A stretch of 64,000 nt of DNA, from positions 2,666,001 to 2,730,000 of the forward strand of contig NZ_JAROCF010000001.1 in assembly GCF_030433685.1 (NCBI RefSeq), in the 5' to 3' direction. Below are positions 26,858 through 34,934 of the stretch, piece by piece (position 1 is the stretch's first letter; the number at the start of each line of letters is the position of its first letter). A program made the translations under genes and the position numbers. The notes under the pieces were generated by a model. That model was not told the DNA's origin, ran no database searches, and saw only the letters and a program-made list of their open reading frames with translations. The stretch is from Leifsonia williamsii (GTDB taxonomy: Bacteria; Actinomycetota; Actinomycetes; Actinomycetales; Microbacteriaceae).

Positions 26858-27082
26858 TCAATGCCGCAGCTCGCGCAGCGCCGCGTCGAAGTCGCGGTAG
26901 TAGGTGCGGCGGCCCGGCCGGCCGATCTCGGTGACCTCGAACATGCTGTCGAGCGCTCGGATGAACCCTCGCACCGGCGGCTCGCCGAGGGACATCACCG
27001 CGGTGTCGGAGATGCGCCACTCGCGCTCGGAGATCTCCAGCACCTCCAGCCCCAGCCGGACGAACCGCGTGCGCGTCTTCAT
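26858..27082 (-). CDS. small hypothetical protein
   Basis: A 74-residue protein (MKTRTRFVRLGLEVLEISER, then EWRISD; GRRTYYRDFDAAL). The mixed alpha/beta pattern with conserved-looking WRISD and TYYRDFD suggests a real gene, and codon use matches the neighbours. I do not recognise a family with confidence. It is convergent with the universal stress gene and divergent from the glutamine amidotransferase gene. Confidence 0.6.
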   Translation of the reverse strand: MKTRTRFVRLGLEVLEISEREWRISDTAVMSLGEPPVRGFIRALDSMFEVTEIGRPGRRTYYRDFDAALRELRH

Positions 27083-27237
27083 GCCACCGATGCAACAGCA
27101 CGGAGCGGGGGCGCGGGAAGGGGTTGACGGGCCCCGCCCGCCGTGATGACCGCCTCCTCCCTCCGCCCGCGATCACCCATTCCCGCGAGGGGCACCCGGC
27201 CGCTATGGTCGAGCCGACTCGAACCGGGAGGTGTCGC

Positions 27238-28080
27238 ATGTGCCGTTGGCTCGCGTATTCGGGGGAGCCCCTGAAGCCCGCCGTCCTCATCCTGGACGCC
27301 CAGCACTCGCTGGTCGCCCAGTCGCTCAACTCCCCGCTCGGCGTGGAGACGGTCAACGGCGACGGCTTCGGCTTCGGCTGGTACCCGGAGGGGTCCGCGG
27401 CCGGGAGCGTGCCCGCGCTGTTCCACAGCATCGAGCCTGCGTGGCACGACGAGAACCTCCGCGAGCTGACGAACAACATCGCCAGCCCGCTGTTCTTCGG
27501 CCACGTGCGCGCGGCCGCCGGGCCGCCCATCCAGCAGACGAACTGCCATCCGTTCCGGTACGAGAACTGGCTGTTCATGCACAACGGCTTCCTCGACGGC
27601 TTCTCGCTGATGAAGCGCGACCTCGTGCTCGCGGTCGACGAGTCGCTGTTCCCGCTGATCCACGGCACGACCGACTCCGAGGTGATGTTCTACCTCGCGA
27701 TCACGTTCGGCCTGGCGGACGACCCGATCGGCGCCATGGCCAAGACCGTGCAGTTCATCGAGCAGACGGGGGAGGCGAAGGGAGTGCACTTCCCGATGCA
27801 GGGCACGCTCGCGCTGTCGGACGGCGCGACGCTGTGGGCCTTCCGCTACTCCACCGCGCACCGCACGCGGAGCCTGTTCCACTCGGTGGAGATCCCGGCA
27901 CTCCGCGAGATGTACCCCGATGCCGAGCGGCTGCAGGTGTTCGGCGACAAGGCGAAGGTCGTGGTCTCGGAGCCGCTCAACGACGTCCCCGGCGCCTTCG
28001 TGGAGGTGCCGGAGTCGACGGTCGCGATCCTCACCGACGACGGGTACAGCCACCAGCCGTTCGGCACGCCGGCCGACTGA
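27238..28080 (+). CDS. class II glutamine amidotransferase domain protein
   Basis: A 280-residue Ntn-hydrolase-fold protein. Cys2 (MCRWLAYSG) becomes the N-terminal nucleophile after Met removal. NGDGFGFGWY, FFGHVRAAAG, NCHPFRYENWLFMHNG and GTTDSEVMFYLA are the glutaminase-pocket motifs. The family includes EgtC-like gamma-glutamyl hydrolases; no other ergothioneine genes are here, so the substrate is open. GGGAGG precedes the ATG and TATGGT near 27204 is a plausible -10. Confidence 0.88.
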   Translation: MCRWLAYSGEPLKPAVLILDAQHSLVAQSLNSPLGVETVNGDGFGFGWYPEGSAAGSVPALFHSIEPAWHDENLRELTNNIASPLFFGHVRAAAGPPIQQTNCHPFRYENWLFMHNGFLDGFSLMKRDLVLAVDESLFPLIHGTTDSEVMFYLAITFGLADDPIGAMAKTVQFIEQTGEAKGVHFPMQGTLALSDGATLWAFRYSTAHRTRSLFHSVEIPALREMYPDAERLQVFGDKAKVVVSEPLNDVPGAFVEVPESTVAILTDDGYSHQPFGTPAD

Positions 28081-28086
28081 GCGGGC

Positions 28087-28575
28087 TCAGCCTCCCTCGA
28101 CCACCCGGCGGGCGAAGGTCGTGACCCGGTCGCGAAGCACGTCGATGCGCTGCTGCCGGGCCGCCTCCACGTCGAAGCCGAGGTAGGCGACCGGCGGTCG
28201 CTTGCGCACGTTGGCCGAGCACTCGAACCCGGCGCAGACCAGGGTGCCGAGCGTGTTGCCGTCACGGCCGGCCTTCCCGGCGCGTTTGGCGATGAAGAAG
28301 ACGACCTCGTTGGGCAGGTGCACGTCCTCGCACCAGGAGCACTGCGGGCGGGCCCGCACGCCGCCGTCGGCCTGGCGCAGCATGATGCCGACCGGCCGGT
28401 CGTCGACGATCGTGACGACGTAGCCGACGGTGGGCAGCTTGCGGTCGCGCCAGCCGAGATAGTCGAGGGCGTTCCAGTCGACGGCGTCGAGGTCGGGCAT
28501 CGCGATGGCGGCGCGCTCGCGCTGGGAGGTGTTGACGAAGGAGGCGCGCAGCTGCGCCTCGGTGAGGGTGAGCAT
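28087..28575 (-). CDS. FBP domain protein (FusB/EF-G-binding-like treble-clef zinc finger)
   Basis: A 162-residue protein matching the FBP C-terminal domain. The zinc ligands are CSWCEDVHLP and CAGFECSANVR, with the flanking MLRQADGG and VVFFIAKRAGKAGRDGNTLG typical of actinobacterial members. FusB-type proteins bind elongation factor G and can rescue it from fusidic acid; housekeeping members may aid ribosome or EF-G release. Which applies here is unknown. ATG 28575 was chosen over 28623 because homology begins there. Its 5' region holds a possible leader peptide and hairpin. Confidence 0.85.
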   Translation of the reverse strand: MLTLTEAQLRASFVNTSQRERAAIAMPDLDAVDWNALDYLGWRDRKLPTVGYVVTIVDDRPVGIMLRQADGGVRARPQCSWCEDVHLPNEVVFFIAKRAGKAGRDGNTLGTLVCAGFECSANVRKRPPVAYLGFDVEAARQQRIDVLRDRVTTFARRVVEGG

Positions 28576-28695
28576 GATCGTTGCCTGTCCGCTCCGCGCC
28601 CGCGGAGCCGTTGAGATGAGCACTGGGTGTGAACGATCGCGCCGCGGACCACCGGCCCGGACGGGCGTGCGGCGGAGGGGCGCGCGGTATCGCAG

Positions 28696-28716
28696 GCCCG
28701 GCCATACGGGCCGGGC
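28696..28716. terminator. GC-rich hairpin between leader ORF and FBP gene
   Basis: GCCCGGCC, a 5-nt loop and GGCCGGGC form a perfect 8-bp stem. On the minus strand it begins 11 nt after the stop codon of a 24-codon leader ORF and about 120 nt before the FBP start, where an attenuator would be expected. A T-run is lacking. Confidence 0.4.
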
Positions 28717-28726
28717 GGGGGCAGTG

Positions 28727-28801
28727 CTATCTCACGCCGGCGCGTGACGCGCCGACGACCTCCAGACGCCCGACGGGCAGCGAGGGAGGGAGGGTGGACA
28801 T
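28727..28801 (-). CDS. possible 24-residue leader peptide upstream of the FBP gene
   Basis: On the minus strand a near-perfect -10 TATACT is followed 7 nt later by ATG, opening a 24-codon frame (MSTLPPSLPVGRLEVVGASR and four more residues, then TAG). No ribosome site is needed if it is leaderless. Position, size and the following hairpin fit a ribosome-sensing leader of the FBP gene. Being so short, it could also be a chance frame in a 240-bp gap. Confidence 0.4.
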   Translation of the reverse strand: MSTLPPSLPVGRLEVVGASRAGVR

Positions 28802-28808
28802 GACAGCC

Positions 28809-28814
28809 AGTATA
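28809..28814 (-). promoter_or_regulatory. -10 element TATACT for the leader-FBP transcript
   Basis: TATACT read leftwards, preceded by GCC; it lies just downstream of the stop of the 28818-29279 gene on the same strand. No good -35 is seen (TGAAGC at 17-nt spacing). Confidence 0.5.
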
Positions 28815-28817
28815 GGC

Positions 28818-29279
28818 TCAGCCGGCGGCGCGCTTCACGAGCGCGATCACCGCCTCCTCGTCGGCCGGCGCCAGCGCGGTGATCGCGTACGCGACGGGCC
28901 ACATCGCGCCGTCATCCAACTGCGCGGCGTCGTTGAAGCCGAGGGTCGAGTAGCGGGCCTTGAACTTGGAGGCCGGCTGGAAGAACATGACCACCTTGCC
29001 GCCGAGGGCGTAGGCGGGCATGCCGTACCAGGTGCGCGGCTCCAGCTGCGGGGCGTGCTCGGCGACGATCGCGTGGATGCGCTCGGCCGCAGCGCGCTCC
29101 GCGCCGGTCAGCTCCGCGATCTTCTCCTGGACGTCGCGCTCGCCCTCCTCGCGGGTGTCCTTCTTGGTGCTGCGGCGGCGCGTGGCGGTCTTCAGCTCCT
29201 TCGACCGCTCCTTCATGGCGGCGCGCTCCTCCTCGGTGAAGGTCTCGCGCTCCGCGGGCTGCTCGGTGGTCGGGGTCAT
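28818..29279 (-). CDS. DUF1801 family protein
   Basis: A 153-residue protein. The first ~55 residues are charged and Lys/Arg/Glu-rich (MKERSKELKTATRRRSTKKD), the remainder is the DUF1801/YdhG fold (RIHAIVAEHAPQLEPRTWYG, MPAYALGGKVVMFFQPASKF, KARYSTLGFNDAAQLDDGAM). The family is sometimes called iron chaperone-like by structural similarity to frataxin; no activity is proven. GGAGGAG lies 6 nt before the ATG. Confidence 0.83.
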   Translation of the reverse strand: MTPTTEQPAERETFTEEERAAMKERSKELKTATRRRSTKKDTREEGERDVQEKIAELTGAERAAAERIHAIVAEHAPQLEPRTWYGMPAYALGGKVVMFFQPASKFKARYSTLGFNDAAQLDDGAMWPVAYAITALAPADEEAVIALVKRAAG

Positions 29280-29397
29280 CGTCGTCTCCTCCGGTTCGGC
29301 GTGTGCCCCCAGTCTGGCGGAGGGGATGCGGTCGTGGCTTCTCCGAAACCGCTCGACCGTGCCGGAGTCGCGGCGTTCACGGGTGGAGGATGGCGGC

Positions 29398-30690
29398 ATG
29401 ACGTCGAGCCCAGGTCGCGAAGCCCAGTCCGAGGTCTACCGGGCGGGTGTGGCCGGCAGGCGGCCGCGCGTCCCGGTGTCCGGGGCCGCGCTGGAGCACG
29501 CCGCGCGGCAGCGGATGAGCCGCGCGGGGTTCGCGTACATCGCCGGCTCCGCCGGGCTCGAGCGCACCGCCGACGCCAACGCCGAGGCGTTCCGGCGCCA
29601 CCGCATCGTGCCGCGGGTGCTGCGGGACGTCAGCAGCCGTGATCTCTCCGTCGAGCTGTTCGGCGTCCGCCGGCCGACCCCGCTGCTGCTCGCGCCGATC
29701 GGGGTGCTGGAGCTGGCCCGGCGCGGCGGCGACGCAGCCGCGGCCAGGGCGGCGGCAGCGCTCGGCATACCGGCGGTCCTGTCGAACCAGGCCTCGGAGC
29801 CGATGGAGGCGGTGGCCGCCGCGATGGACGCGGTGACGCCCGGCGCCTCCCGCTGGTTCCAGCTGTACTGGAGCTCGTCGCGCGAGCTGGTGGCGAGTCT
29901 CGTGGAGCGGGCGGAGGCCGCCGGCTGCGAGGCGATCGTCGTCACCCTCGACACGCATCTGCTGGGCTGGCGGCCGCGCGACCTCGGTCTCGGCTACCTG
30001 CCGTTCAGTCATGGGCTGGGTATCGCGCAGTACACGAGCGACCCCGTGTTCCAGGGGCTCGTGCGGGAGCGGGTCGCACGCTCGCGGGCGAGCGGGGAGA
30101 CGCGCGCTCGCACCTCGCCGACGCCCGCGGCGGTGGCGGCGTTCGCGAGCATCCTCCGGCACCATCCCGGCGCGTTGCGTGCGAAGCTGCGGTCGGGCGA
30201 GCCCCTGGCCGCGGTGGAGACCTTCCTCGATGTCTTCGCCGATCCGTCGCTGACCTGGGACGACCTCGCCTTCCTGCGCGAGCGCACCCGCCTCCCCATC
30301 GTGCTGAAGGGCGTGCTGCACCCCGACGACGCCCGCCGCGCGCTGGACGCCGGCATCGACGGTGTGCAGGTCTCCAACCACGGCGGCCGGCAGATCGACG
30401 GGGAGGTCGCGGCGCTGGACGCCCTCCCCGCGGTGGCGGAGGCGGTCGCGGGTCGCGTGCCGGTGCTGTTCGACAGCGGGGTGCGCGGGGGCGCGGACGT
30501 GCTGATCGCCCTGGCGCTGGGCGCGACCGCCGTCGCGATCGGTCGTCCGTACGCCTACGCGCTGGCGGTCGCCGGGGAGGCCGGCGTCCGCGAGCTGCTG
30601 CGCAACACCATCGCGGAGCTCGACATCACCCTGGGCCTCACCGGGTTGCGCAGCGTGGCGGAGGTGGACGCCTCCGTACTCGGGGCGTAG
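29398..30690 (+). CDS. FMN-dependent alpha-hydroxy-acid oxidase (lactate 2-monooxygenase-like)
   Basis: A 430-residue TIM-barrel flavoenzyme. FMN/substrate motifs in order are LLLAPIGVLELARRGG, WFQLYWSSS, VTLDTHLLGWRPRDL, LPIVLKGV with the Lys, and QVSNHGGRQIDG with the catalytic His and Arg, then LFDSGVRGGADVLIALALGA. It oxidises an L-2-hydroxy acid to the keto acid or, as in lactate 2-monooxygenase, to a decarboxylated acid. The ~65-residue loop between barrel strands 4 and 5 is long, as in lactate monooxygenases. GGAGG lies 8 nt before the ATG. Confidence 0.88.
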   Translation: MTSSPGREAQSEVYRAGVAGRRPRVPVSGAALEHAARQRMSRAGFAYIAGSAGLERTADANAEAFRRHRIVPRVLRDVSSRDLSVELFGVRRPTPLLLAPIGVLELARRGGDAAAARAAAALGIPAVLSNQASEPMEAVAAAMDAVTPGASRWFQLYWSSSRELVASLVERAEAAGCEAIVVTLDTHLLGWRPRDLGLGYLPFSHGLGIAQYTSDPVFQGLVRERVARSRASGETRARTSPTPAAVAAFASILRHHPGALRAKLRSGEPLAAVETFLDVFADPSLTWDDLAFLRERTRLPIVLKGVLHPDDARRALDAGIDGVQVSNHGGRQIDGEVAALDALPAVAEAVAGRVPVLFDSGVRGGADVLIALALGATAVAIGRPYAYALAVAGEAGVRELLRNTIAELDITLGLTGLRSVAEVDASVLGA

Positions 30691-30740
30691 TGTCGCGCGG
30701 CGGCCGACGTGGCCGCACTGATCGACGGAAGAGGAAGCCC

Positions 30741-30866
30741 ATGAGCGACCGCGACGACAGCAAGCGCCCCGACCCCGACGACCTGCCCGACGGCACCGGC
30801 ACCACGTCGGAGGACCCGGACGACGGTAAGGACACGGTCTCGGGCGGCGGCGCGGACGACCGCTAG
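30741..30866 (+). CDS. small acidic Asp-rich protein
   Basis: A 41-residue, highly acidic and probably disordered peptide (MSDRDDSKRPDPDDLPDGTG, TTSEDPDDGKDTVSGGGADD R at the end). A good ribosome site (AAGAGGAAG) precedes the ATG by 4 nt, which argues for translation. It is convergent with the PAP2 gene and both stops share CTAG (30863-30866). Similar small Asp/Gly proteins occur in Microbacteriaceae, but no function is known to me. Confidence 0.55.
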   Translation: MSDRDDSKRPDPDDLPDGTGTTSEDPDDGKDTVSGGGADDR

Positions 30867-31591
30867 AGACGTGCCTCGGGGTCCGGTCCGAGCGGCCGGG
30901 CCCCGGCGAGCCGCGGAAGCAGCCTCCCTGCGAACCGGTTCCAGAGGCCGCAGAAGACGATCGCGGCCGTGAGGGCGACGAGAACCGAGCCGATCACGTC
31001 TGTGAGGTAGTGGGCGCTCACGTACAGCCGGGAGGCCGCCATGACCGCCACCGCGAGCGTTCCTGCGACCGCTGCCGCCCGCTCCCAGCGCCCGCCACGG
31101 GCCAGCACCCAGCAGGCGATGGCGTAGGCGGCGACGAACGCGGTGTGCCCGCTCGGGAAGCTGTCGTGCCCGGCCTCGGCGAGCAGCGGGTGGTCCAGGA
31201 GGGCGGCGTCCGGACGCGGCTCGCCGACGAGCACCTTGAACACCTCGGGGGAGAGCCAGCCGGCCGCCGTGATGCCGCCGAAGGCCAGGGCATCCATCGG
31301 CGCCCGGCGGACGAGCAGCAGCCAGGTGCACGAGACGGCGAGGATGACCGCTGCGCCGACCGGCGAGAACACCGTGGAGAGCACCACTCCCACGATGTTC
31401 AGCAGCGTGTGCTGGTGGTCGGTCAGCTCCTCGTCGAGCGCGAGCTCGGTCCCGAGGACGCCGGGGAGCAGCTTCACCGCGAACCCGAGGGTCAGCACCG
31501 CCAACGCGCCGAGCGCGCTCAGCAGCACCCAGTGCCGCGGCTGCGGGAGCCGCCGGACGGTGCCCGTGGCGAGCGTGTTCCGTGGTGCCAT
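30863..31591 (-). CDS. PAP2 family phosphatase
   Basis: A 242-residue membrane protein with about six hydrophobic helices. The three phosphatase motifs are complete: KVLVGEPRP (KX6RP), SFPSGHTA (PSGH) and SRLYVSAHYLTD (SRX5HX3D). It hydrolyses lipid phosphates such as undecaprenyl pyrophosphate or phosphatidate at the outer face of the membrane. AGGAGG lies 11 nt before the ATG, and a 14-bp tandem repeat is in the upstream region. A second, distinct PAP2 gene is at 42023-42802. Confidence 0.92.
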   Translation of the reverse strand: MAPRNTLATGTVRRLPQPRHWVLLSALGALAVLTLGFAVKLLPGVLGTELALDEELTDHQHTLLNIVGVVLSTVFSPVGAAVILAVSCTWLLLVRRAPMDALAFGGITAAGWLSPEVFKVLVGEPRPDAALLDHPLLAEAGHDSFPSGHTAFVAAYAIACWVLARGGRWERAAAVAGTLAVAVMAASRLYVSAHYLTDVIGSVLVALTAAIVFCGLWNRFAGRLLPRLAGARPLGPDPEARL

Positions 31592-31610
31592 GCCGTGCGC
31601 GCCTCCTGCG

Positions 31611-31664
31611 TCGATCCGACCGGGTCGATCCGGACGGGTGGATCCGGACGGGTCGTCCGGACGG
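31611..31664. repeat. 14-bp imperfect tandem repeat upstream of the PAP2 gene
   Basis: Units at 31611-31624, 31625-31638, 31639-31652 and a shortened one at 31653-31664 follow the pattern tcgatccggacggg. They lie 20-75 bp upstream of the PAP2 start, where regulator binding would occur. Confidence 0.7.
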
Positions 31665-31732
31665 TCGTTCCGACGCTACCGGCGGGCGCATGCGGGGGCG
31701 CCGGGAGAACGGCCGGTTGTCTGCTGAAGCGC

Positions 31733-32197
31733 TCAGCCTTCGTGCCGTGCGGTGGGGCTGGCGGGCGGTGCCGCCTCCACATGCGCCTTCAGCGCCGCCA
31801 TCGTGCGGCGGCTCTCGGCGGCCGCCATGCGCACGAGCACCGGTTGCACGGCGCGCAGGACACCGTGCGTGGTCAGCTCGCCGATGCGGGTGACGCGCGT
31901 CAGCTCCGTCGTGCCGTCGTCGGCGACGTCATACTCGATCACCGCGTCGAGCGCGCCGGACGGCTTGCGCTGGTGGAAGCGGAGCTCGTGGTCGGGCGTG
32001 TCCGCGATCAGGGAGCCCGGCATCCTGCCCAGCATGGTGGAGTCCTGATATGTCGGATCCGCCCCCGCCTTCGTGGTGGTGCCGCGGTACACCAGCGAGT
32101 GCCGGAGCCAGGTGGGGTAGGTGCCGAGGTCGCGGAGGGCCGCGTAGATCGCGTGCGGGGACGCCGCGATGTCGATGGTGTTCACGATGCGTCTCAT
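31733..32197 (-). CDS. SRPBCC family protein
   Basis: A 154-residue START-like helix-grip protein (VNTIDIAASPHAIYAALRDL, GTYPTWL, then GSLIADTPDHELRFHQRKP and the long C-terminal helix MAAAESRRTMAALKAHVEA). This subgroup resembles polyketide cyclase/dehydrase and SRPBCC lipid-carrier proteins. The ligand is unknown. It appears monocistronic; no ribosome site is strong. Confidence 0.82.
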   Translation of the reverse strand: MRRIVNTIDIAASPHAIYAALRDLGTYPTWLRHSLVYRGTTTKAGADPTYQDSTMLGRMPGSLIADTPDHELRFHQRKPSGALDAVIEYDVADDGTTELTRVTRIGELTTHGVLRAVQPVLVRMAAAESRRTMAALKAHVEAAPPASPTARHEG

Positions 32198-32286
32198 GGC
32201 GCCGGTCTACACCCGGCGTGCGGCCTCCGCACCAACGGGTCGTCCGCCTGAGCGGACTCGCAGACGGAGGCCCTCGGCGCCTCCGT

Positions 32287-32619
32287 TCAGAGCAGCTTCT
32301 CGTGCGTATGCCCGGGCGCCGGCTCCCCGTCCTCGTCGGTGACGAGCAGCCCCGACGAGCTGGAGGCGGAGGAGAGCAGCCGTTCGACCCAGTCGCGGTC
32401 GAGCTTGGGCGGCCGCGAGCCCTCGTACCGGAAGCGCAGCGGGATGCTGACGTCCATCCACACCGTGCTGCGGCCGTTGCCGCCGTCGGAGGACTCCCGC
32501 CAGCTCAGTGCGAACGACTCGCGGCGGCGCAGCTTGCTGATGATGGCGACCTCGATGTGCGCCAGGACGCGATCCTCGAAGTCGATGCGGGTCGTGCTGT
32601 CGTACATCAGGTAGCCCAC
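32287..32619 (-). CDS. DUF7882-like Microbacteriaceae protein
   Basis: A 110-residue protein with FEDRVLAHIEVAIISKLRRR, ESFALSWRES, GRSTVWMDVSIPLRFRY and DRDWVERLLSSA, a pattern I recognise from short Microbacteriaceae proteins often mislabelled as ATP-dependent DNA ligase. There is no ligase motif. GTG 32619 has GAGGAG 5-6 nt upstream and TACGGT (32646-32641) as a -10. Function unknown; it is useful mainly as a taxonomic marker. Confidence 0.75.
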   Translation of the reverse strand: MGYLMYDSTTRIDFEDRVLAHIEVAIISKLRRRESFALSWRESSDGGNGRSTVWMDVSIPLRFRYEGSRPPKLDRDWVERLLSSASSSSGLLVTDEDGEPAPGHTHEKLL

Positions 32620-32695
32620 GGTCGCTCCTCTCCGTCCGACACCGTACTCCCGGCTCCGCCACCGGCACGTCATCCCGCACCGGTAGGGTTCGCTC

Positions 32696-33934
32696 GTGGA
32701 GACGCGTCTGGCCCGCCGGTTGACCCTCGGCGACGCCGTCGTCATCGGCCTCGGCTCGATGATCGGCGCCGGCGTCTTCAGCGCCTTCACGCCCGCCGCC
32801 GCGGCCGCGGGCGCCGGTCTGCTCGTCGGGCTGGCGATCGCGGGGTTCATCGCCTTCTGCAACGCGACGTCCTCCGCACAGCTCGCCGCGCAGTATCCGA
32901 CCTCTGGCGGCACCTACATCTACGGCCGGGAGCGGCTGGGCGAGTGGTGGGGCTTCTTCGCAGGGTGGTCCTTCGTGGTCGGCAAGACCGCGAGCTCCGC
33001 CGCGATGGCGCTCACCTTCGCCACCTACCTCGTGCCGGACGCGGTGGTGAAGCCGGTCGCGGTGGCGGCCGTCGTCGCCCTCACCGTCGTGAACACGCTC
33101 GGCGTCACGCGCACGGCGCTGCTGACGCGCATCCTCGTCGCGATCTCCCTCATCGCCCTCACGGTCGTGGTGGTGATCGGGCTGACGAACAGCACGCCGT
33201 CCGCCGCGGTCGCCGGGCCGCCGCTCACGGTCTCCGGCATGCTGCAGGCCTCCGGGTTCCTGTTCTTCGCCTTCGCCGGGTACGCCAGGGTGGCGACGAT
33301 GGGGGAGGAGGTGGTGCGCCCCGCGCGGACGATCCCGCGCGCGATCGTCATCGCCCTGGGCATCGTGCTCGTCGTCTACGCGCTGGTGGCCGTCGCCGCG
33401 CTGCACGCCATCGGACCGGCCGGGCTCGCCGCGTCGCGGGCGCCGCTGGCCGAGGTCGCGGCCTCGGCCGGCATCCCCGGGCCCGGGTTCGTGGTCCAGC
33501 TCGGCGCGGCGGCGGCCGCGCTCGGCGCCCTGCTCGCGATGATCGCCGGCATCGGCCGGACCGGTCTCGCCATGGCCAGGCACGGCGACCTGCCGGTCTG
33601 GTTCTCGGCCGTGCACCCCCGGTTCCGAGTGCCCTACCGCGCCGAGCTCGCACTCGGGGCGGTCGTCTGCCTCCTCATCGTCATCACCGACCTGCGGGGC
33701 GCGATCGGCTTCTCCTCGTTCGGGGTCCTGCTCTACTACTTCGTCGCCAACGTGTCGGCGTTGACGCAGAAGAAGGACCATCGACGCTACCCGCGCATCC
33801 TCGCCGTCGCGGGCGCGGTCGGCTGCGTCGTGCTTGTCGCCGCGCTCCCGCTCCCGTCGATCGTGGCGGGGGTGGCCGTGGTGGCGGCGGGCGTGCTCTA
33901 CCGGGCGGTCCGGCTCGTGGTCGCGCGCGGGTGA
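32696..33934 (+). CDS. APC family amino-acid permease
   Basis: A 412-residue transporter with about 12 hydrophobic helices. The APC signature at the start (GDAVVIGLGSMIGAGVFSAF) is the broken TM1 substrate site; YPTSGGTYIYGRERLGEWWGF and FFAFAGYARVATMGEEVVRPARTIPRA follow. It probably exchanges or imports an amino acid or amine. GTG 32696 has no Shine-Dalgarno, but TAGGGT (32684-32689) is 6 nt upstream (leaderless). It is shorter at the C-terminus than many APC carriers. Confidence 0.9.
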   Translation: METRLARRLTLGDAVVIGLGSMIGAGVFSAFTPAAAAAGAGLLVGLAIAGFIAFCNATSSAQLAAQYPTSGGTYIYGRERLGEWWGFFAGWSFVVGKTASSAAMALTFATYLVPDAVVKPVAVAAVVALTVVNTLGVTRTALLTRILVAISLIALTVVVVIGLTNSTPSAAVAGPPLTVSGMLQASGFLFFAFAGYARVATMGEEVVRPARTIPRAIVIALGIVLVVYALVAVAALHAIGPAGLAASRAPLAEVAASAGIPGPGFVVQLGAAAAALGALLAMIAGIGRTGLAMARHGDLPVWFSAVHPRFRVPYRAELALGAVVCLLIVITDLRGAIGFSSFGVLLYYFVANVSALTQKKDHRRYPRILAVAGAVGCVVLVAALPLPSIVAGVAVVAAGVLYRAVRLVVARG

Positions 33935-33946
33935 CGACGCCGTCCG

Positions 33947-34750
33947 CTAGTCGCGCTGCGCCAGCCGCTGCACCTGCCATTCGTTGACGGCCGGCAGCCA
34001 GTCGACCGGCGCATCCGGGCCGATGCGGGGGTCGTCGGGCGTCTCGCCCGCGGCGAGCGCTCGCACGTACGCGCGGTCGAGGTCCAGCCGCTCACGCAGG
34101 GCGCGGGCGTCGCCGACGTTCCCGTGGCCGGGGACGACGACCTCCACCCCGCCGGCGATCGAGTCGAACAGGTCGAGCGCCGCGCTGTAGTCGCCGAGCG
34201 GGTCGTCGGCGCTGAGGTCGAGGAACGGCATCAGGAGGTCCGAGAGCATGTCGCCGGCGATCAGGACTCGCGCCTCCGGCAGCAGCAGCGCCGCGTGACC
34301 CGCCGCGTGACCGCGGTGCTCGAGCACCCGAGCCTCCGGGCCGTCCCAGGGGAGGCGGTCGGCGCCGTCCGGCAGCGCGGTGATCGCGCCCAGCCCCTCG
34401 ACCGGGATCTCATCGGCGTACTCGGGCGGCAGGAAGGGGACGAGCTGCGAGCGCCAGTCCGGCTGGGCGAGGAACGCGGCCATCGTCTCCGCCCCCAGCG
34501 CCGTGCCGTACCGCGGCGCGTCGCCGAGGTCGGGATGCCACAGCACGTGGTCCCAGTCGGGATGGGTCGAGAAGCCCGCCACGACCGGCCTGGAGCGCTC
34601 GCGGAGGTCGTGCGCGAGGTCGGCGAGCTCGTCCGCGGTGATCCCGGGGTCGACGAGCAGCACGCCGTGCGCGCCCTCGACGACGACCGTGTTGCTCCGG
34701 ATGAATGCGCTCTGGTGCACGTGAACGCCGTCGGCCACCTGATGCAGCAT
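33947..34750 (-). CDS. MBL-fold metallo-hydrolase
   Basis: A 267-residue metallo-beta-lactamase-fold protein. The metal-binding core reads STHPDWDHVLWHPD (HXXXDH), with further ligands in GHAAGHAALLL, LIAGDMLSD and VVPGHGNVGD. The C-terminal helical part is compatible with glyoxalase II or quorum-quenching-type hydrolases, but no substrate is suggested by context. GAGGAGG lies 3 nt before the ATG and TACGGT (34801-34796) may be the -10. Confidence 0.85.
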   Translation of the reverse strand: MLHQVADGVHVHQSAFIRSNTVVVEGAHGVLLVDPGITADELADLAHDLRERSRPVVAGFSTHPDWDHVLWHPDLGDAPRYGTALGAETMAAFLAQPDWRSQLVPFLPPEYADEIPVEGLGAITALPDGADRLPWDGPEARVLEHRGHAAGHAALLLPEARVLIAGDMLSDLLMPFLDLSADDPLGDYSAALDLFDSIAGGVEVVVPGHGNVGDARALRERLDLDRAYVRALAAGETPDDPRIGPDAPVDWLPAVNEWQVQRLAQRD

Positions 34751-34934
34751 CCGCCGCCTCCTCTTCCCCCGCGCCTCGTCGGCTGCGTTGACGCGACCGT
34801 AGCGGGCGGCGCCGGTGAGGACAAGAGGACGGTGGAGAACACGAGAGATGTATACCTGTTGTCGAAATCGACCGACCGGCTTCGTAGCAGGAGTGAGACC
34901 GCCCGCAGGGGGCGGCGCGACAGGAGGATCACCC

